From Phycisphaeraceae bacterium (GTDB lineage: Bacteria > Planctomycetota > Phycisphaerae > Phycisphaerales > Phycisphaeraceae): a stretch of 36,293 nt of DNA. Position 1 is the first letter of the stretch; each line of letters opens with the position of its first letter. This document shows, in pieces, positions 1 through 8,252 of this stretch. The notes beneath the pieces were generated by a model that ran no database searches, was not told the origin of the DNA, and was given only the letters and a program-made list of their open reading frames with translations. A program made the position numbers and the translations under genes. The DNA lies in NCBI GenBank assembly GCA_028280965.1, contig JANQKT010000108.1, forward strand, positions 1 to 36,293, given 5' to 3'.

Positions 1-1168
1 CGAGGTGCGACGCGAACGTCGCGTAGAGATCGACCTGTGAGATCAGCGCGTCATCGACTTGCCCCGGCCGGGTCACGCCCGGCCACCGCACGATGAAAGG
101 CACGCGGTGCCCGCCCTCGTAGATGTCACGCTTCAAACCACGGAGCGGCTTGGCGGACCAGTGGCTGAACTTTGCGTCTCGCGCGTAGGCGTAGTGCTCC
201 GGGCCGTTGTCCGCGGTGAAGATGACGACCGTGTTTTCGGCCAGCCCGGCCCTGTCGAGCGCTTCCAGGATGCGCCCGGCGATGTGGTCCGATTCCACCA
301 CGAAATCGCCGTACGGCCCGGCCTGGCTCTTCCCATCAAACTCATCGTTGGGGATGATCGGCGCGTGCGGGCTCGGGTAGGCGAAGAACAGGAAGAACGG
401 CTTATCCTTGCCCTTGCGTGATTCAACATAAGCGACCGCCTTGTCGCCCAGCGTCGGCAGCACGTCGTAAGGGTTCCAGCCGGTGACCATCGGGCCTTTG
501 CGGCACTCCCATGCGCCCTCCTTGATCTTTGGCCACTTCTCTGTGTCCATCATCGTGTCGGGGATCTGCGCCATCCTGTCGTCTTCGATCCACGCGTAGG
601 GCGGGAAGTTGATCACCGTGTCGCCGAAGTAGTGGTCGAAGCCGTGCGCCAGTGGGCCGTCGGGGATCGGCTTGGACCAGTCAAAGCAGTCCGGGCCGAC
701 GCCCTTCTTCAGGCGGATCGCGTCCCAGTCCCAGCCCAGGTGCCACTTGCCGATGCAAGCGGTGTGGTAGCCCTCGCGCTGCAGCATCTCGGGGAGCGTG
801 AGGCGTTCGGGCTTGAAGACCGACTTGCCGAATGCGTTGACGATGCCGTGGAAGTCACGCCAGTGGTGCCGGCCGGTGAGCAGCGCGTACCGGCTGGGTG
901 TGCAGATGCCCGACGAGGAGTGCCCGTCGAGGAAGCGTGCCCCGCCGGCCGCGAGCCTGTCGAGGTTCGGCGTCGGGATTTTGGACCCGGGGTTGTAGCA
1001 GCCCAGGTCGCCGAGGCCCAGGTCGTCGGCGTAGAGGATGACGATGTTCAGCGGCTTGTCCTGCACATGCTCCTGGGCGGGAGCCGCGGAACACGCGGGC
1101 ATGGCCATCCATAGCGTGAGCATCAGGATGGCCTTCGTCATTGAATGCAGATCATGGCTGGCGTGCAT
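1..1168 (-). CDS. Secreted sulfatase (Cys-type), C-terminus cut by window edge
   Basis: Reading the minus strand from the ATG at 1168 gives an open frame that leaves the window after 389 codons. The N-terminus has a hydrophobic export signal at about residues 12-30, with Cys26 in a possible but unconvincing lipobox. It is followed by the sulfatase metal-site start (VILYADDLG, Asp residues for Ca2+) and by [12 protein letters not shown] at residues 89-100. Cys89 in C-T-P-S-R is the residue converted to formylglycine in type I sulfatases. IGKWHLG and a later FTADNGPEH block are also family motifs. The start is supported by AGGAG six bases upstream of the ATG; a second in-frame ATG at 1141 is less well placed. 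Such enzymes in planctomycetes usually remove sulfate esters from polysaccharides; the substrate cannot be read from sequence. It lies downstream of rpsD but behind a terminator, so it is probably a separate transcript. Confidence 0.93.
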   Translation of the reverse strand, partial: MHASHDLHSMTKAILMLTLWMAMPACSAAPAQEHVQDKPLNIVILYADDLGLGDLGCYNPGSKIPTPNLDRLAAGGARFLDGHSSSGICTPSRYALLTGRHHWRDFHGIVNAFGKSVFKPERLTLPEMLQREGYHTACIGKWHLGWDWDAIRLKKGVGPDCFDWSKPIPDGPLAHGFDHYFGDTVINFPPYAWIEDDRMAQIPDTMMDTEKWPKIKEGAWECRKGPMVTGWNPYDVLPTLGDKAVAYVESRKGKDKPFFLFFAYPSPHAPIIPNDEFDGKSQAGPYGDFVVESDHIAGRILEALDRAGLAENTVVIFTADNGPEHYAYARDAKFSHWSAKPLRGLKRDIYEGGHRVPFIVRWPGVTRPGQVDDALISQVDLYATFASHL

Positions 1169-1220
1169 CGCGTACTCCTGCTTGGAATGGTTACACACAA
1201 CACTGTCAGCCAACTATATA

Positions 1221-1246
1221 AAAACGGCCGCACAGATGTGCGGCCG
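1221..1246 (-). terminator. Rho-independent terminator of rpsD
   Basis: A perfect ten-base inverted repeat (CGGCCGCACA at 1225-1234 and its complement at 1237-1246) lies 27 bases after the rpsD stop codon. On the minus strand it is followed directly by TTTTTATATA, the U-tract of an intrinsic terminator. It separates rpsD from the downstream sulfatase. Confidence 0.85.
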
Positions 1247-1273
1247 CGTTCAATCCACTCAAGCGTGTATTGA

Positions 1274-1876
1274 TTACCGATAGAACTCAACAATCAGGTT
1301 CATGTTCACATCGAACGGGACCTGGTCGGGCGTCGGCGTCGCGACGATGCGGGCGGCGAGGGTCGAGGGGTTGTACTCCAGCCAGCCGGGGACCTCGTGG
1401 CCGGGCAGCGACTCCATGTTCTCGCGGACGAGCTTGGTGCCGCTATCCTTCTTGAGTGTGATCTCATCGCCGACCTTGATCTGGTAGCTCGGGCGGTCGA
1501 CCTTCTTGCCGTTGATCTGGATGTGGCCGTGCGCAACCATCTGACGCGCCTGCCAGATCGTGCGGGCCCAGCCCAGTCGGCGGATGACGTTGTCCAGCCG
1601 CTGCTCGAGCAGGCGCAGGATCACGGTGCCCGTGTTACCCGGCTTGCGCGAGGCCTCGGCGACGTATCGGCGGAACTGCTTCTCCATCACGTTGTAGTGG
1701 AAGCGCAGCTTCTGCTTCTCGTTCAGACGCACGCCGTAGTCACGCAGACGCCGGCCGCGGAAGCCGTGCATGCCCGGCGGGTTGAGCTGGCGCTTGGCGG
1801 TGTGCTTGGGGATGTCGGCGATGGGCACGCCGACGCGGCGGGAGAGCTTGACTTTGGGGCCGGTGTAGTTGGCCAT
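1274..1876 (-). CDS. rpsD: 30S ribosomal protein S4
   Basis: A 200-residue protein that matches S4 over its whole length. It has the N-terminal MANYTGPKVKLSRR block, the PGMHGFRGRR and NEKQKLRFHYNVMEKQFRRY segment, and the S4 RNA-binding domain near residues 95-155 (LEQRLDNVIRRLGWA, HGHIQINGKKVDRPS). S4 is a primary binder of the 16S rRNA 5' domain and organises 30S assembly. There are no cysteines, so this is the zinc-free form. The frame is open upstream to 2017, but a sigma-70-type promoter at 1989-2017 overlaps that longer start, and the family N-terminus begins at 1876. AGGG lies about eight bases upstream of the ATG. Unusually for rpsD, no other ribosomal protein genes, rpoA or translation genes adjoin it; it appears monocistronic, with its own promoter and terminator. 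Confidence 0.98.
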   Translation of the reverse strand: MANYTGPKVKLSRRVGVPIADIPKHTAKRQLNPPGMHGFRGRRLRDYGVRLNEKQKLRFHYNVMEKQFRRYVAEASRKPGNTGTVILRLLEQRLDNVIRRLGWARTIWQARQMVAHGHIQINGKKVDRPSYQIKVGDEITLKKDSGTKLVRENMESLPGHEVPGWLEYNPSTLAARIVATPTPDQVPFDVNMNLIVEFYR

Positions 1877-1954
1877 GGTGTGTGCACCCTGTCGTTGGAC
1901 GGGGCCCTCGTGTGGTGCTCGGCCGCGGCTGCGGCTTAGCGGGTCCATGAAGTT

Positions 1955-1972
1955 CTGGGCGGCGCCGCCCAG
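1955..1972 (-). promoter_or_regulatory. Palindrome in the rpsD leader
   Basis: An 18-base perfect palindrome (CTGGGCGGC and its complement, centre between 1963 and 1964) lies in the roughly 105-base untranslated leader of rpsD, about 80 bases before the start codon. A GC-rich hairpin here could be part of S4 autoregulation, which is known for rpsD in other bacteria, but nothing in the sequence proves it. Confidence 0.4.
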
Positions 1973-1988
1973 CGGTTTTGAGCCGAGT

Positions 1989-2017
1989 AGTATCGCTTGA
2001 CGGGCCGGGTGCGTCAA
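1989..2017 (-). promoter_or_regulatory. Sigma-70-type promoter of rpsD
   Basis: On the minus strand TTGACG (2012-2017) and GATACT (1989-1994) are separated by exactly 17 bases. This is the best consensus match in the window. Transcription would begin near 1982, giving a leader of about 105 bases. Confidence 0.75.
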
Positions 2018-2166
2018 CCGGCGCAGGGGTGTTGCTCGGATGCATCATCCCGACCGACCCGCACGCCCCGATATCGCGTCTACAGCGGCCGGATCGTCAT
2101 TTCTGCACTGCAGGCCGGGTACGAGGTGCTCGGACACAAAAAGCTGGTTTTTCCGCCAAGCCGCGG

Positions 2167-2172
2167 TATGGT
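2167..2172 (+). promoter_or_regulatory. TANNNT -10 box, leaderless-type
   Basis: TATGGT ends six bases before the ATG at 2179, so a start seven bases downstream of the box would coincide with the A of the ATG. No TTGACA-like -35 is visible. Confidence 0.45.
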
Positions 2173-2178
2173 TGGGGT

Positions 2179-2544
2179 ATGCCGAAGGTGACTTTCTACC
2201 TAGTTGCATCCGTGCTGTCGTTGCTCGCGCTGGCCGGCTGCCAGGGCCGGGCTGAACTCGATCGGGCCGACTACGGCCCGCTGTTCAGCGCGTCCGGCCA
2301 GGCGCGGTCGCTGGTCTTGCCCGCTGATGGCGCCCGCTCGGTGGCTGCGGGTCGGCCGCTTGTCCAGCCCTGGTATGTCGGGCGAAATGATTCAGGCCCA
2401 AGTGTCTCTGCGGGCTACCGCTCGACGACGTTCGAGCGCAGCGTGACGTACACGCGTGATCGGCAGTCCATCTCCAACGGCCGGGTTTTCGACCGCTACG
2501 ACCAGACGACGTATCGCCGGTCGGTGCGTGACGCGGCGCGGTGA
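2179..2544 (+). CDS. Small lipoprotein of unknown function
   Basis: A 121-residue protein with a short signal peptide (hydrophobic VTFYLVASVLSLLALAGC) ending in a clear lipobox, LALAGC, with Cys21 as the predicted lipidated residue. The rest is polar and arginine-rich with no domain I recognise; the C-terminal 45 residues carry repeated YxRxxxS/T patterns (SVTYTRDRQS, QTTYRRSVRD). It is probably exported and membrane-anchored. The frame is open upstream to 1978, but the signal peptide and a TATGGT box six bases before 2179 favour this start. It stands alone, divergent from rpsD and converging on the GH10-like gene, with a palindromic repeat between. Confidence 0.75.
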   Translation: MPKVTFYLVASVLSLLALAGCQGRAELDRADYGPLFSASGQARSLVLPADGARSVAAGRPLVQPWYVGRNDSGPSVSAGYRSTTFERSVTYTRDRQSISNGRVFDRYDQTTYRRSVRDAAR

Positions 2545-2571
2545 GGGTGATTAAGGGTTGAGAGAGGGGTT

Positions 2572-2614
2572 GGTATCCCACGGCTTGCCGCTGAGCCGGC
2601 ACGCCGTGGGCATG
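2572..2614. repeat. Dispersed 43-bp palindromic repeat B, copy 1
   Basis: An inverted repeat with 14-base arms (2577-2590 and 2597-2610, one mismatch) and a six-base loop. In opposite orientation it matches 23686-23728 at 36 of 43 positions, with the outer 13 and 17 bases identical. It lies between two convergent genes, a position typical of REP-like elements. No U-tract follows on either strand. Confidence 0.75.
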
Positions 2615-2633
2615 GTGTGTTTGTCCAAGCCTG

Positions 2634-3914
2634 CTATTGCTCGGCCTTCGTCTGCTGCAGGACGATGAGCTTGGCGCGTTCAGCCTTGGGGACGTAGGCC
2701 TTGGTGGTGATAACGCCGCCGCTGGGCAGCGTGACCTCGATCGTATACCAGCCGGTGAAGACGCGGGCGTCGGCGTTGCCGCGTTCGTCGCTGGTCACGC
2801 TCTCGTCGCTCCGCCAGTAGGCGTGGAACATCTGATCGAGCGCGCTGCCTGGCGCGGTGGGCTCGCCATCTGCGGTGATGAGCGCGGCGTTGTCTTCGAT
2901 GAGCCCATCTTGTTCCAGCCCGGCGAAGTAGATGCCATCAATGTTTGGCTGCGCGAAGGCCAGCCGCAGCAGCGTCTCCATGTAGAGCGCCGCGGCGACG
3001 TCGGTCTTTCCGCCGACCTCGATCTCTGAGAGGATGACCGGCACGGGCAGCGGCGCGACCTGCTCGTCCAGCAGGCGTTTGAGCGCCAGCGGTTGCGCCT
3101 GGCCGGTGAACCGCTGCTCGATCGTGATCCGGTCGAACGGCACCTGGCGGACCTCCAGCCGCCGGACCACGCGGGCGAGGTCTCGACCGCGTTGGAGCGA
3201 GATCGTGTCACGCACACGCAACGCGAAGGTCGCGTCCGGGCGCTTAGCTCGCGCCTGTTCGAACATGCGGTGCAGCATACCTTCGCCGAGCTTACGCTCG
3301 ATCAGGTCTTGATAGATCAGGTCGGCGTAGAGGTCGAAGTGGTCGGCGTGCGGCTCGAAGCCGACGGCCTGTTCGATCCGCGCGAGCACCGCGTCGCGCA
3401 GGTCCACCGGTTTAAGCAGCGCGGTCTTGTCGCTGTTGCGTGCCGGGTCGGCCGAGACGACGCGCCCGAACGCGACCTCGATCGGCTTGACCGCGTTCTG
3501 CCACGCGGAGGCCACGCGCCTGGGCGTCAGCTCTGAATCTGCGGGCGGGAAGGACCAGTCGGTCAGCCGGTCCAGCGCGATGGCGTTGAGGCAGCGGTAC
3601 ACCGGCAGGTCTTTGAGCCCCTTGGGCGGCAGCCGGTCGGCGGGCAGGCTGACGCCGAGGATGAAGTCGTGTCGCTGCTGGATCAGCCTGACCGTGGCAC
3701 CCTGCAACGCGCGGTCATCGGTGTCTAGCACGATGACCTTGACGTCGGTTTTGCGGTGCTGCTCGATCGCTTTTTCGGAGGCATCGACCCAGGCGCCACG
3801 GAGGATCTGGGCGTGGGTTGTGCCTGCAAGCAAGAAGCATGCGCAAGCCAGGATCGCGGCCAAGGCGGTCTTTGTGCCTGCAAACCAATCCCGGGATGTT
3901 GTCAATGATTGCAC
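2634..3914 (-). CDS. Secreted GH10-like protein with altered active site
   Basis: A 426-residue protein with a signal peptide (hydrophobic residues 16-36, cleavage likely after THA). Residues 45-90 (ASEKAIEQHRKTDVKVIVLD to DFILGVSL) match the small beta-domain that precedes the barrel in many planctomycete and Bacteroidetes GH10-family proteins. The barrel keeps a strand ending in VILSEIEV, where Glu297 is at the place of the GH10 nucleophile. The acid/base strand, normally W-D-V-V-N-E, reads FDLYAD (193-198), so the catalytic Glu appears replaced by Asp198. The usual GHTLVWH block is not recognisable. It may therefore be a non-hydrolytic carbohydrate-binding relative or an enzyme with changed chemistry. 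The start is a GTG at 3914 without a good ribosome site, so the exact N-terminus is uncertain. It follows radA on the same strand by 75 bases. Confidence 0.7.
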   Translation of the reverse strand: MQSLTTSRDWFAGTKTALAAILACACFLLAGTTHAQILRGAWVDASEKAIEQHRKTDVKVIVLDTDDRALQGATVRLIQQRHDFILGVSLPADRLPPKGLKDLPVYRCLNAIALDRLTDWSFPPADSELTPRRVASAWQNAVKPIEVAFGRVVSADPARNSDKTALLKPVDLRDAVLARIEQAVGFEPHADHFDLYADLIYQDLIERKLGEGMLHRMFEQARAKRPDATFALRVRDTISLQRGRDLARVVRRLEVRQVPFDRITIEQRFTGQAQPLALKRLLDEQVAPLPVPVILSEIEVGGKTDVAAALYMETLLRLAFAQPNIDGIYFAGLEQDGLIEDNAALITADGEPTAPGSALDQMFHAYWRSDESVTSDERGNADARVFTGWYTIEVTLPSGGVITTKAYVPKAERAKLIVLQQTKAEQ

Positions 3915-3989
3915 ACCGTGTTCATCGGTTGAATCAGGCGGGTGCGGTGAATGGGTTGGTCCGGGAATCGGGTCGTCCGGGTCGAATCA

Positions 3990-5414
3990 TCAGCCCAGAT
4001 GTTCGAGCGCCTGGTCCAGCGTCTTGACCGCGATCAGTTTGGCCCCGTCCGGCGGCCGTACCCCGCAAGACGGCGCGAGGATGCGGGTAAAGCCCAGCCG
4101 GGCCGACTCGCGGATGCGCTGCTCCATCTGCTGGCAGTGGCGGACCTCGCCTCCCAAGCCGATCTCGCCGACGGCGCAGGTGCCCGTCTGCAGGGACCGG
4201 TCGCTGAACGCGCCGGCGATGGCGAGCGCAAGCGCCAGGTCCGCGGCCGGCTCGGCGACCTTCATCCCGCCGACCGAGCTCGCGAAGATGTCCTGGTCGG
4301 ACAGGCGCAGCCCGCCCCGCTTCTCGAGCACCGCGATCAGCATCGCCAGGCGCGAACTGTCCAGCCCGCTGACCTTACGCTTCGCGTTGCCCAGGAACCC
4401 CGCCGCCGCGAGCGCCTGCACCTCGACCAGCAAACACCGGCTGCCCTGCAGCACCGGGCAGACGACACTGCCGGCACGCGCGGTGTACTCCTTGGCCAGC
4501 AGCCCGCGCCCGTCGGCGATCTCCTCAAGCCCCCGGCCCGTCATCTCGAACAGCCCGACCTCCAGCGTCGTGCCGAACCGGTTCTTGATCCCGCGCACGA
4601 CCCGGTGGCTGTGGTAGCGGTCGCCCTCGAAGTAAAGCACCGCGTCAACCATGTGCTCCAACAGCCGCGGGCCGGCGAGCGCGCCCTTCTTCGTGACGTG
4701 CCCGATCATGAGTAGCGCCGCGCCGGACAGCTTGGCGTGATGCACCAGTTCCATGCAGCAGGAGCGCAGCTGCGTCACACTGCCTGGGGCCGCGGGCAGA
4801 TCGCCCTTGTAAACCATCTGGATCGAGTCCACGACGAGCACCGCCGGGCCGACCTGACGGGCCTGTTCGACGATGCGTGCGAGGTTGGTGTCGGCGAGGA
4901 CAAAAAGTTCGTCGGGCAAGCGGTCTTCACCGATGAGCCGATCCGCGCGCATGCGCAGCTGGTGCGCCGACTCCTCGCTTGTGACGTAGAGCACGCATTG
5001 GCCCTGCCGCGCCAAGCCCGCAGCGGCCTGTAGCATGAGCGTGGATTTGCCGATGCCCGGGTCCCCGCCGACGAGGACGGCACTTCCGGGGACCAAACCC
5101 CCGGCGCTTCCGGGGGGTGATGAATCGCCCTCGACCGTGCCGCCGAGCACGCGGTCCAGTTCGCCGATGCCGGTGGCGATGCGGGTGATCGGCTGGCCGG
5201 TTTCGGTCACCGCGGCGATCGGCTCGGCCTTGGCCGATGCGGCATTCAATGCCGGGTCGGCCGAGGTGGCGAACGGGTCGGCGGTCGCGGCCTTGCCCGC
5301 GTCTCGGAACTCCTCGAGCGCATCCCACGCCCCGCAGTCAGGGCACTTGCCCATCCACTTTGGGTGCACGCTGCCGCAGTCCTTGCACATGAATCGGGTC
5401 TTGGTCTTGGCCAT
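3990..5414 (-). CDS. radA: DNA repair protein RadA
   Basis: A 474-residue protein with all RadA/Sms domains. There is an N-terminal C4 zinc finger (Cys10, 13, 24, 27), a RecA-like ATPase with Walker A GGDPGIGKST near residues 116-125 and Walker B VLVVDSIQ, the family-specific KNRFG motif, and a C-terminal Lon-protease-like domain (SSVGGMKVAEPAADLA). RadA helps process branched recombination intermediates and drives branch migration. An insertion of about ten residues (EGDSSPPGSAG, 95-105) sits just before the usual GGLVPGS strand. The frame is open to 5492, but the zinc-finger N-terminus and a TATGCT box seven bases before 5414 fix the start. It is divergent from the S41 protease gene with only 62 bases between them. 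Confidence 0.97.
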   Translation of the reverse strand: MAKTKTRFMCKDCGSVHPKWMGKCPDCGAWDALEEFRDAGKAATADPFATSADPALNAASAKAEPIAAVTETGQPITRIATGIGELDRVLGGTVEGDSSPPGSAGGLVPGSAVLVGGDPGIGKSTLMLQAAAGLARQGQCVLYVTSEESAHQLRMRADRLIGEDRLPDELFVLADTNLARIVEQARQVGPAVLVVDSIQMVYKGDLPAAPGSVTQLRSCCMELVHHAKLSGAALLMIGHVTKKGALAGPRLLEHMVDAVLYFEGDRYHSHRVVRGIKNRFGTTLEVGLFEMTGRGLEEIADGRGLLAKEYTARAGSVVCPVLQGSRCLLVEVQALAAAGFLGNAKRKVSGLDSSRLAMLIAVLEKRGGLRLSDQDIFASSVGGMKVAEPAADLALALAIAGAFSDRSLQTGTCAVGEIGLGGEVRHCQQMEQRIRESARLGFTRILAPSCGVRPPDGAKLIAVKTLDQALEHLG

Positions 5415-5421
5415 GGGCGAC

Positions 5422-5427
5422 AGCATA
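5422..5427 (-). promoter_or_regulatory. TANNNT -10 box of radA, leaderless-type
   Basis: On the minus strand TATGCT ends seven bases before the radA ATG at 5414. There is no Shine-Dalgarno sequence in the seven-base gap and no clear -35. Confidence 0.45.
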
Positions 5428-5464
5428 GGCCAGCGGAATCGAACCCGCAGGCGGCCTTCACCCG

Positions 5465-5470
5465 TATCAT
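5465..5470 (+). promoter_or_regulatory. TANNNT -10 box of the S41 protease gene, leaderless-type
   Basis: TATCAT ends six bases before the ATG at 5477. Together with the radA box it leaves room for two divergent leaderless transcripts in a 62-base spacer. Confidence 0.45.
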
Positions 5471-5476
5471 GTCCGG

Positions 5477-6979
5477 ATGACCAACCGCCCACCCCAGATC
5501 GGACGCACGCACCGGCAGGTCGGCATGATCGCGCTCTTGGCGGTGATCATCGCGCTGATTGGCAATGTCGCCGCGTTCGCCTGGCTTCGGCCGTACGGCA
5601 TCCTGCGCGACCTCGGCGTGCTCGCGGAGGCCCGGGAGCAGATCCACAACCGCTATGTCACCGACACCGAAGATCAGGTCCTCATCGACGCGGCGCTCGA
5701 GGGCATGCTCGACGCGCTGGGCGACCAGAACACCGAGTACTTCAGCGCCGAGGAGCTCGCCCGCTTCAACGAGCACGTCGGCGGGGCGTTCACCGGTATC
5801 GGCGCGGAGATCGATATCCACGAAAACCGCCTGCGTATCGTCGCCCCGCTCGACGACTCGCCTGCGTGGAACAGCGGCGTCCTGCCTGGCGACATCGTGC
5901 TGGAGATCGACGGCGAAGACACCTGGGGCATCGACATCTTCGACGCGATGGCCCGGCTCAAAGGCAAGGCCGGCACGAACGTGACGATCAAGGTCCGCCA
6001 CCGCGACGGGAGTACGGAGGACATCACGATCACGCGCGCCAAGATCGAGGTCGCCAGTGTCCGCGGCTACCGGCGGGACCCGGGCAACGGCTTCCACTAC
6101 CTGCTCGATCCGGATCAAAAAATCGCATATGTCCGGCTCACACAGTTCGGTGAAAAGTCGTACGACGAGCTCGACGACCGGCTCAAGGCACTGCGCGATG
6201 AGGGTATGCAGGCGCTGATCCTCGACCTGCGTAACAACGGCGGCGGCCTGCTCGATGCCGCGGTCGCCATCTCCGACCTGTTCCTGACCGAGGGCCAGAC
6301 CATCGTCAGCACGCAGGGCCGGGCCGAGCAGGCGTCCACCGCGACCTCGACCGCCAAGACCCTGCTGCCCGATCTGCCGCTGGTCGTGCTGGTCAACGAG
6401 AACAGCGCCTCGGCGTCGGAGATCGTCGCTGGCGCCCTGCTGGACAACGGGCGGGCGCTCATCGTCGGGACGCGCACGTTCGGCAAGGGCAGCGTGCAGC
6501 AGCTGCTCCCGCTGGGAGACGGTTCGAGCGCGATCAAGCTGACGACGGCGTACTGGTACATCCCCTCGGGCCGGATGATCCACCGCAAGCCGGATGCCGA
6601 GCAATGGGGCGTTGATCCGTCACCCAATAGTTTTGTCCCGATGGACGCGGAGGCGGTGCTGGCGATGCTGCTCAAGCGCCGCGAAGCCGAGGCGGACGAC
6701 CCGTACGCGCAGCTCGACGGGCCGATCACCCCGCAGTGGCTGCGCGAGAATCTATTGGACGACCAGCTCGCCGCGGCATTGCAAGCGGCCCAGGGCCGGC
6801 TGGCCGACGGCGATTGGCCGACGGTCGGGGTGGGCCGCGCCGAGGCGCTCGCCGAGCCGACGGAAGAAGAGACATTGACCCGTCGCAAGCAAGAGCTGCT
6901 GGATATGGTCGAGCAGATCGATGAGCAGATCGAAGCGTTGAAGGCTGATGAATCACGGGGCGAAGCCGAGCGTGAGTAA
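5477..6979 (+). CDS. C-terminal processing peptidase, family S41
   Basis: A 500-residue serine protease of the CtpA/Prc family. A single N-terminal membrane segment (about residues 17-36, IALLAVIIALIGNVAAFAW) anchors it with the protease outside the cytoplasm. A PDZ domain follows at about 105-190 (GIGAEIDIHENRLRIVAPL, PGDIVLEIDGE), then the S41 core with LDLRNNGGGLLDAAV. The catalytic Ser312 lies in NSASASEI and Lys337 in TFGKGSVQ, with the 25-residue spacing seen in Prc. The last 45 residues are charged and likely coiled coil. Such enzymes cleave the C-termini of envelope proteins. It is followed on the same strand by tsaD 65 bases downstream, possibly in one operon. Confidence 0.95.
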   Translation: MTNRPPQIGRTHRQVGMIALLAVIIALIGNVAAFAWLRPYGILRDLGVLAEAREQIHNRYVTDTEDQVLIDAALEGMLDALGDQNTEYFSAEELARFNEHVGGAFTGIGAEIDIHENRLRIVAPLDDSPAWNSGVLPGDIVLEIDGEDTWGIDIFDAMARLKGKAGTNVTIKVRHRDGSTEDITITRAKIEVASVRGYRRDPGNGFHYLLDPDQKIAYVRLTQFGEKSYDELDDRLKALRDEGMQALILDLRNNGGGLLDAAVAISDLFLTEGQTIVSTQGRAEQASTATSTAKTLLPDLPLVVLVNENSASASEIVAGALLDNGRALIVGTRTFGKGSVQQLLPLGDGSSAIKLTTAYWYIPSGRMIHRKPDAEQWGVDPSPNSFVPMDAEAVLAMLLKRREAEADDPYAQLDGPITPQWLRENLLDDQLAAALQAAQGRLADGDWPTVGVGRAEALAEPTEEETLTRRKQELLDMVEQIDEQIEALKADESRGEAERE

Positions 6980-7044
6980 TCATGCTTGAAACAACTGCCG
7001 GCAGGAGCCCCGCCCTCCCAATCCAAGCGACCACTCACTCAAGC

Positions 7045-8133
7045 ATGCCGCTGATCCTCGGCCTCGAAACCAGTTGCGATGAGACCGCCGCGGCGACCGT
7101 CGAGGACGGTCGTGTCGTGTGCAGCAATGTCGTCAGCACGCAGCACGACCTGCACGAGCGCTTCGGCGGGGTCGTGCCCGAGATCGCCAGCAGGGCGCAC
7201 CTCGAACGCCTGCTGCCGGTTGTTGAGGCTGCAGTCGAAGACGCCGGTTTGACACTCGATCAACTCGATGCGATCGCGGTGGGTAACCGGCCGGGGCTGG
7301 TCGGCTCGCTGATCGTCGGGGCGAGCGCGGCGAAGGCGCTGGCGTGGTCGCTGGGCAAACCGCTTATCGGGGTGGATCATGTGCTGGCGCATTTGTATGC
7401 GCCGCGCCTGGTCGAGGGCGATGACAGATCGGCTGCTACGCCGCAAGCGGCGGTTGCGTATCCCGCGCTCGGGCTGGTTGTGTCCGGCGGCCACACCTCG
7501 CTGTACCGCATCGATTCTCCGACAGGTGTTGAGCTGCTGGGGAAAACGATCGACGACGCGGTCGGCGAGGCGTATGACAAGGCCGCGGTCATGCTCAAGG
7601 CCGGGTATCCCGGCGGGCCCAAACTCGATGCGCTCGCGCAACACGGCGACCCCGCGTCACACAAGCTGCCGCGCCCGCTGCTGGGGCCGGGCTCCTTGGA
7701 TTTCTCGTTCAGCGGGCTGAAGACCGCCCTGCTCTACGCGGTACGCGGCACGCCGGTCGGGCGCGGCAGCGATGCCCGTTTCGAGCGCGACGCCGACGAC
7801 TTAAATGATCAGCAGCGCGCCGACCTCGCCGCCGCGTTCCAGCACGCGGTCATTGACACACTGTCGACCAAGATCAAGCGTGCTCATAAGCGCCTGAGCG
7901 AAGCCGGCGCCGTGCCGCGCTCGCTCATCGTCGGCGGCGGTGTCAGCGCGAACTCGCTGCTCCGGGCACGGCTCATCGAACTGTCGGCCAGTCTCGGTCT
8001 GGAATTGCACATCCCGGCGATGTCGCTGTGCGTTGATAACGCGGCGATGATCGCCGGGCTCGCGCACGAGCGGTTTGTTGCCGGGGCGTTTGATGATCTG
8101 TCGCTACCTGTTGTTGCGACTACGGCGGTTTGA
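7045..8133 (+). CDS. tsaD: tRNA N6-threonylcarbamoyladenosine transferase TsaD
   Basis: A 362-residue ASKHA-fold protein of the TsaD/Kae1 family, which transfers the threonylcarbamoyl group to A37 of ANN-decoding tRNAs together with TsaB and TsaE. Family signatures are LGLETSCDETAAA at the N-terminus, the metal-binding HxxxH (His112 and His116 in DHVLAHLYA), the nucleotide-binding SGGHTSLY, and FSFSGLKTA and GGGVSAN in the C-terminal lobe. The open frame begins at 6982, but the family N-terminus MPLILGLETSCDE starts at 7045. Neither tsaB nor tsaE is in the window. Confidence 0.97.
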   Translation: MPLILGLETSCDETAAATVEDGRVVCSNVVSTQHDLHERFGGVVPEIASRAHLERLLPVVEAAVEDAGLTLDQLDAIAVGNRPGLVGSLIVGASAAKALAWSLGKPLIGVDHVLAHLYAPRLVEGDDRSAATPQAAVAYPALGLVVSGGHTSLYRIDSPTGVELLGKTIDDAVGEAYDKAAVMLKAGYPGGPKLDALAQHGDPASHKLPRPLLGPGSLDFSFSGLKTALLYAVRGTPVGRGSDARFERDADDLNDQQRADLAAAFQHAVIDTLSTKIKRAHKRLSEAGAVPRSLIVGGGVSANSLLRARLIELSASLGLELHIPAMSLCVDNAAMIAGLAHERFVAGAFDDLSLPVVATTAV

Positions 8134-8252
8134 GGGCACAACCCCGCGCGCCAGTCAGGGGCAGTAACTAATCAGCTTGGGCAACGCGTCAAGGCGCCTT
8201 GTCGCCATCTGCTCCCGGCTCCCGCCCGGAGTTATGTTGCACGGCCTGCGGT

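Noticed and set aside
1397-1939. Long plus-strand reading frame opposite rpsD
   Set aside because: It is a high-GC shadow frame of rpsD with biased, non-protein-like composition. The same applies to many long frames opposite radA, recN, nadB, nuoH and the VWA genes.
5425-5460. tRNA-like T-loop sequence on the minus strand between radA and the S41 protease gene
   Set aside because: GGTTCGATTCC is present, but its flanks do not form a proper T stem and the 62-base spacer has no room for acceptor, D and anticodon arms.
8134-8252. Terminator between convergent tsaD and the tandem-thioredoxin gene
   Set aside because: Only a short CAAGGCGCCTTG palindrome is present, with no U-tract on either strand.
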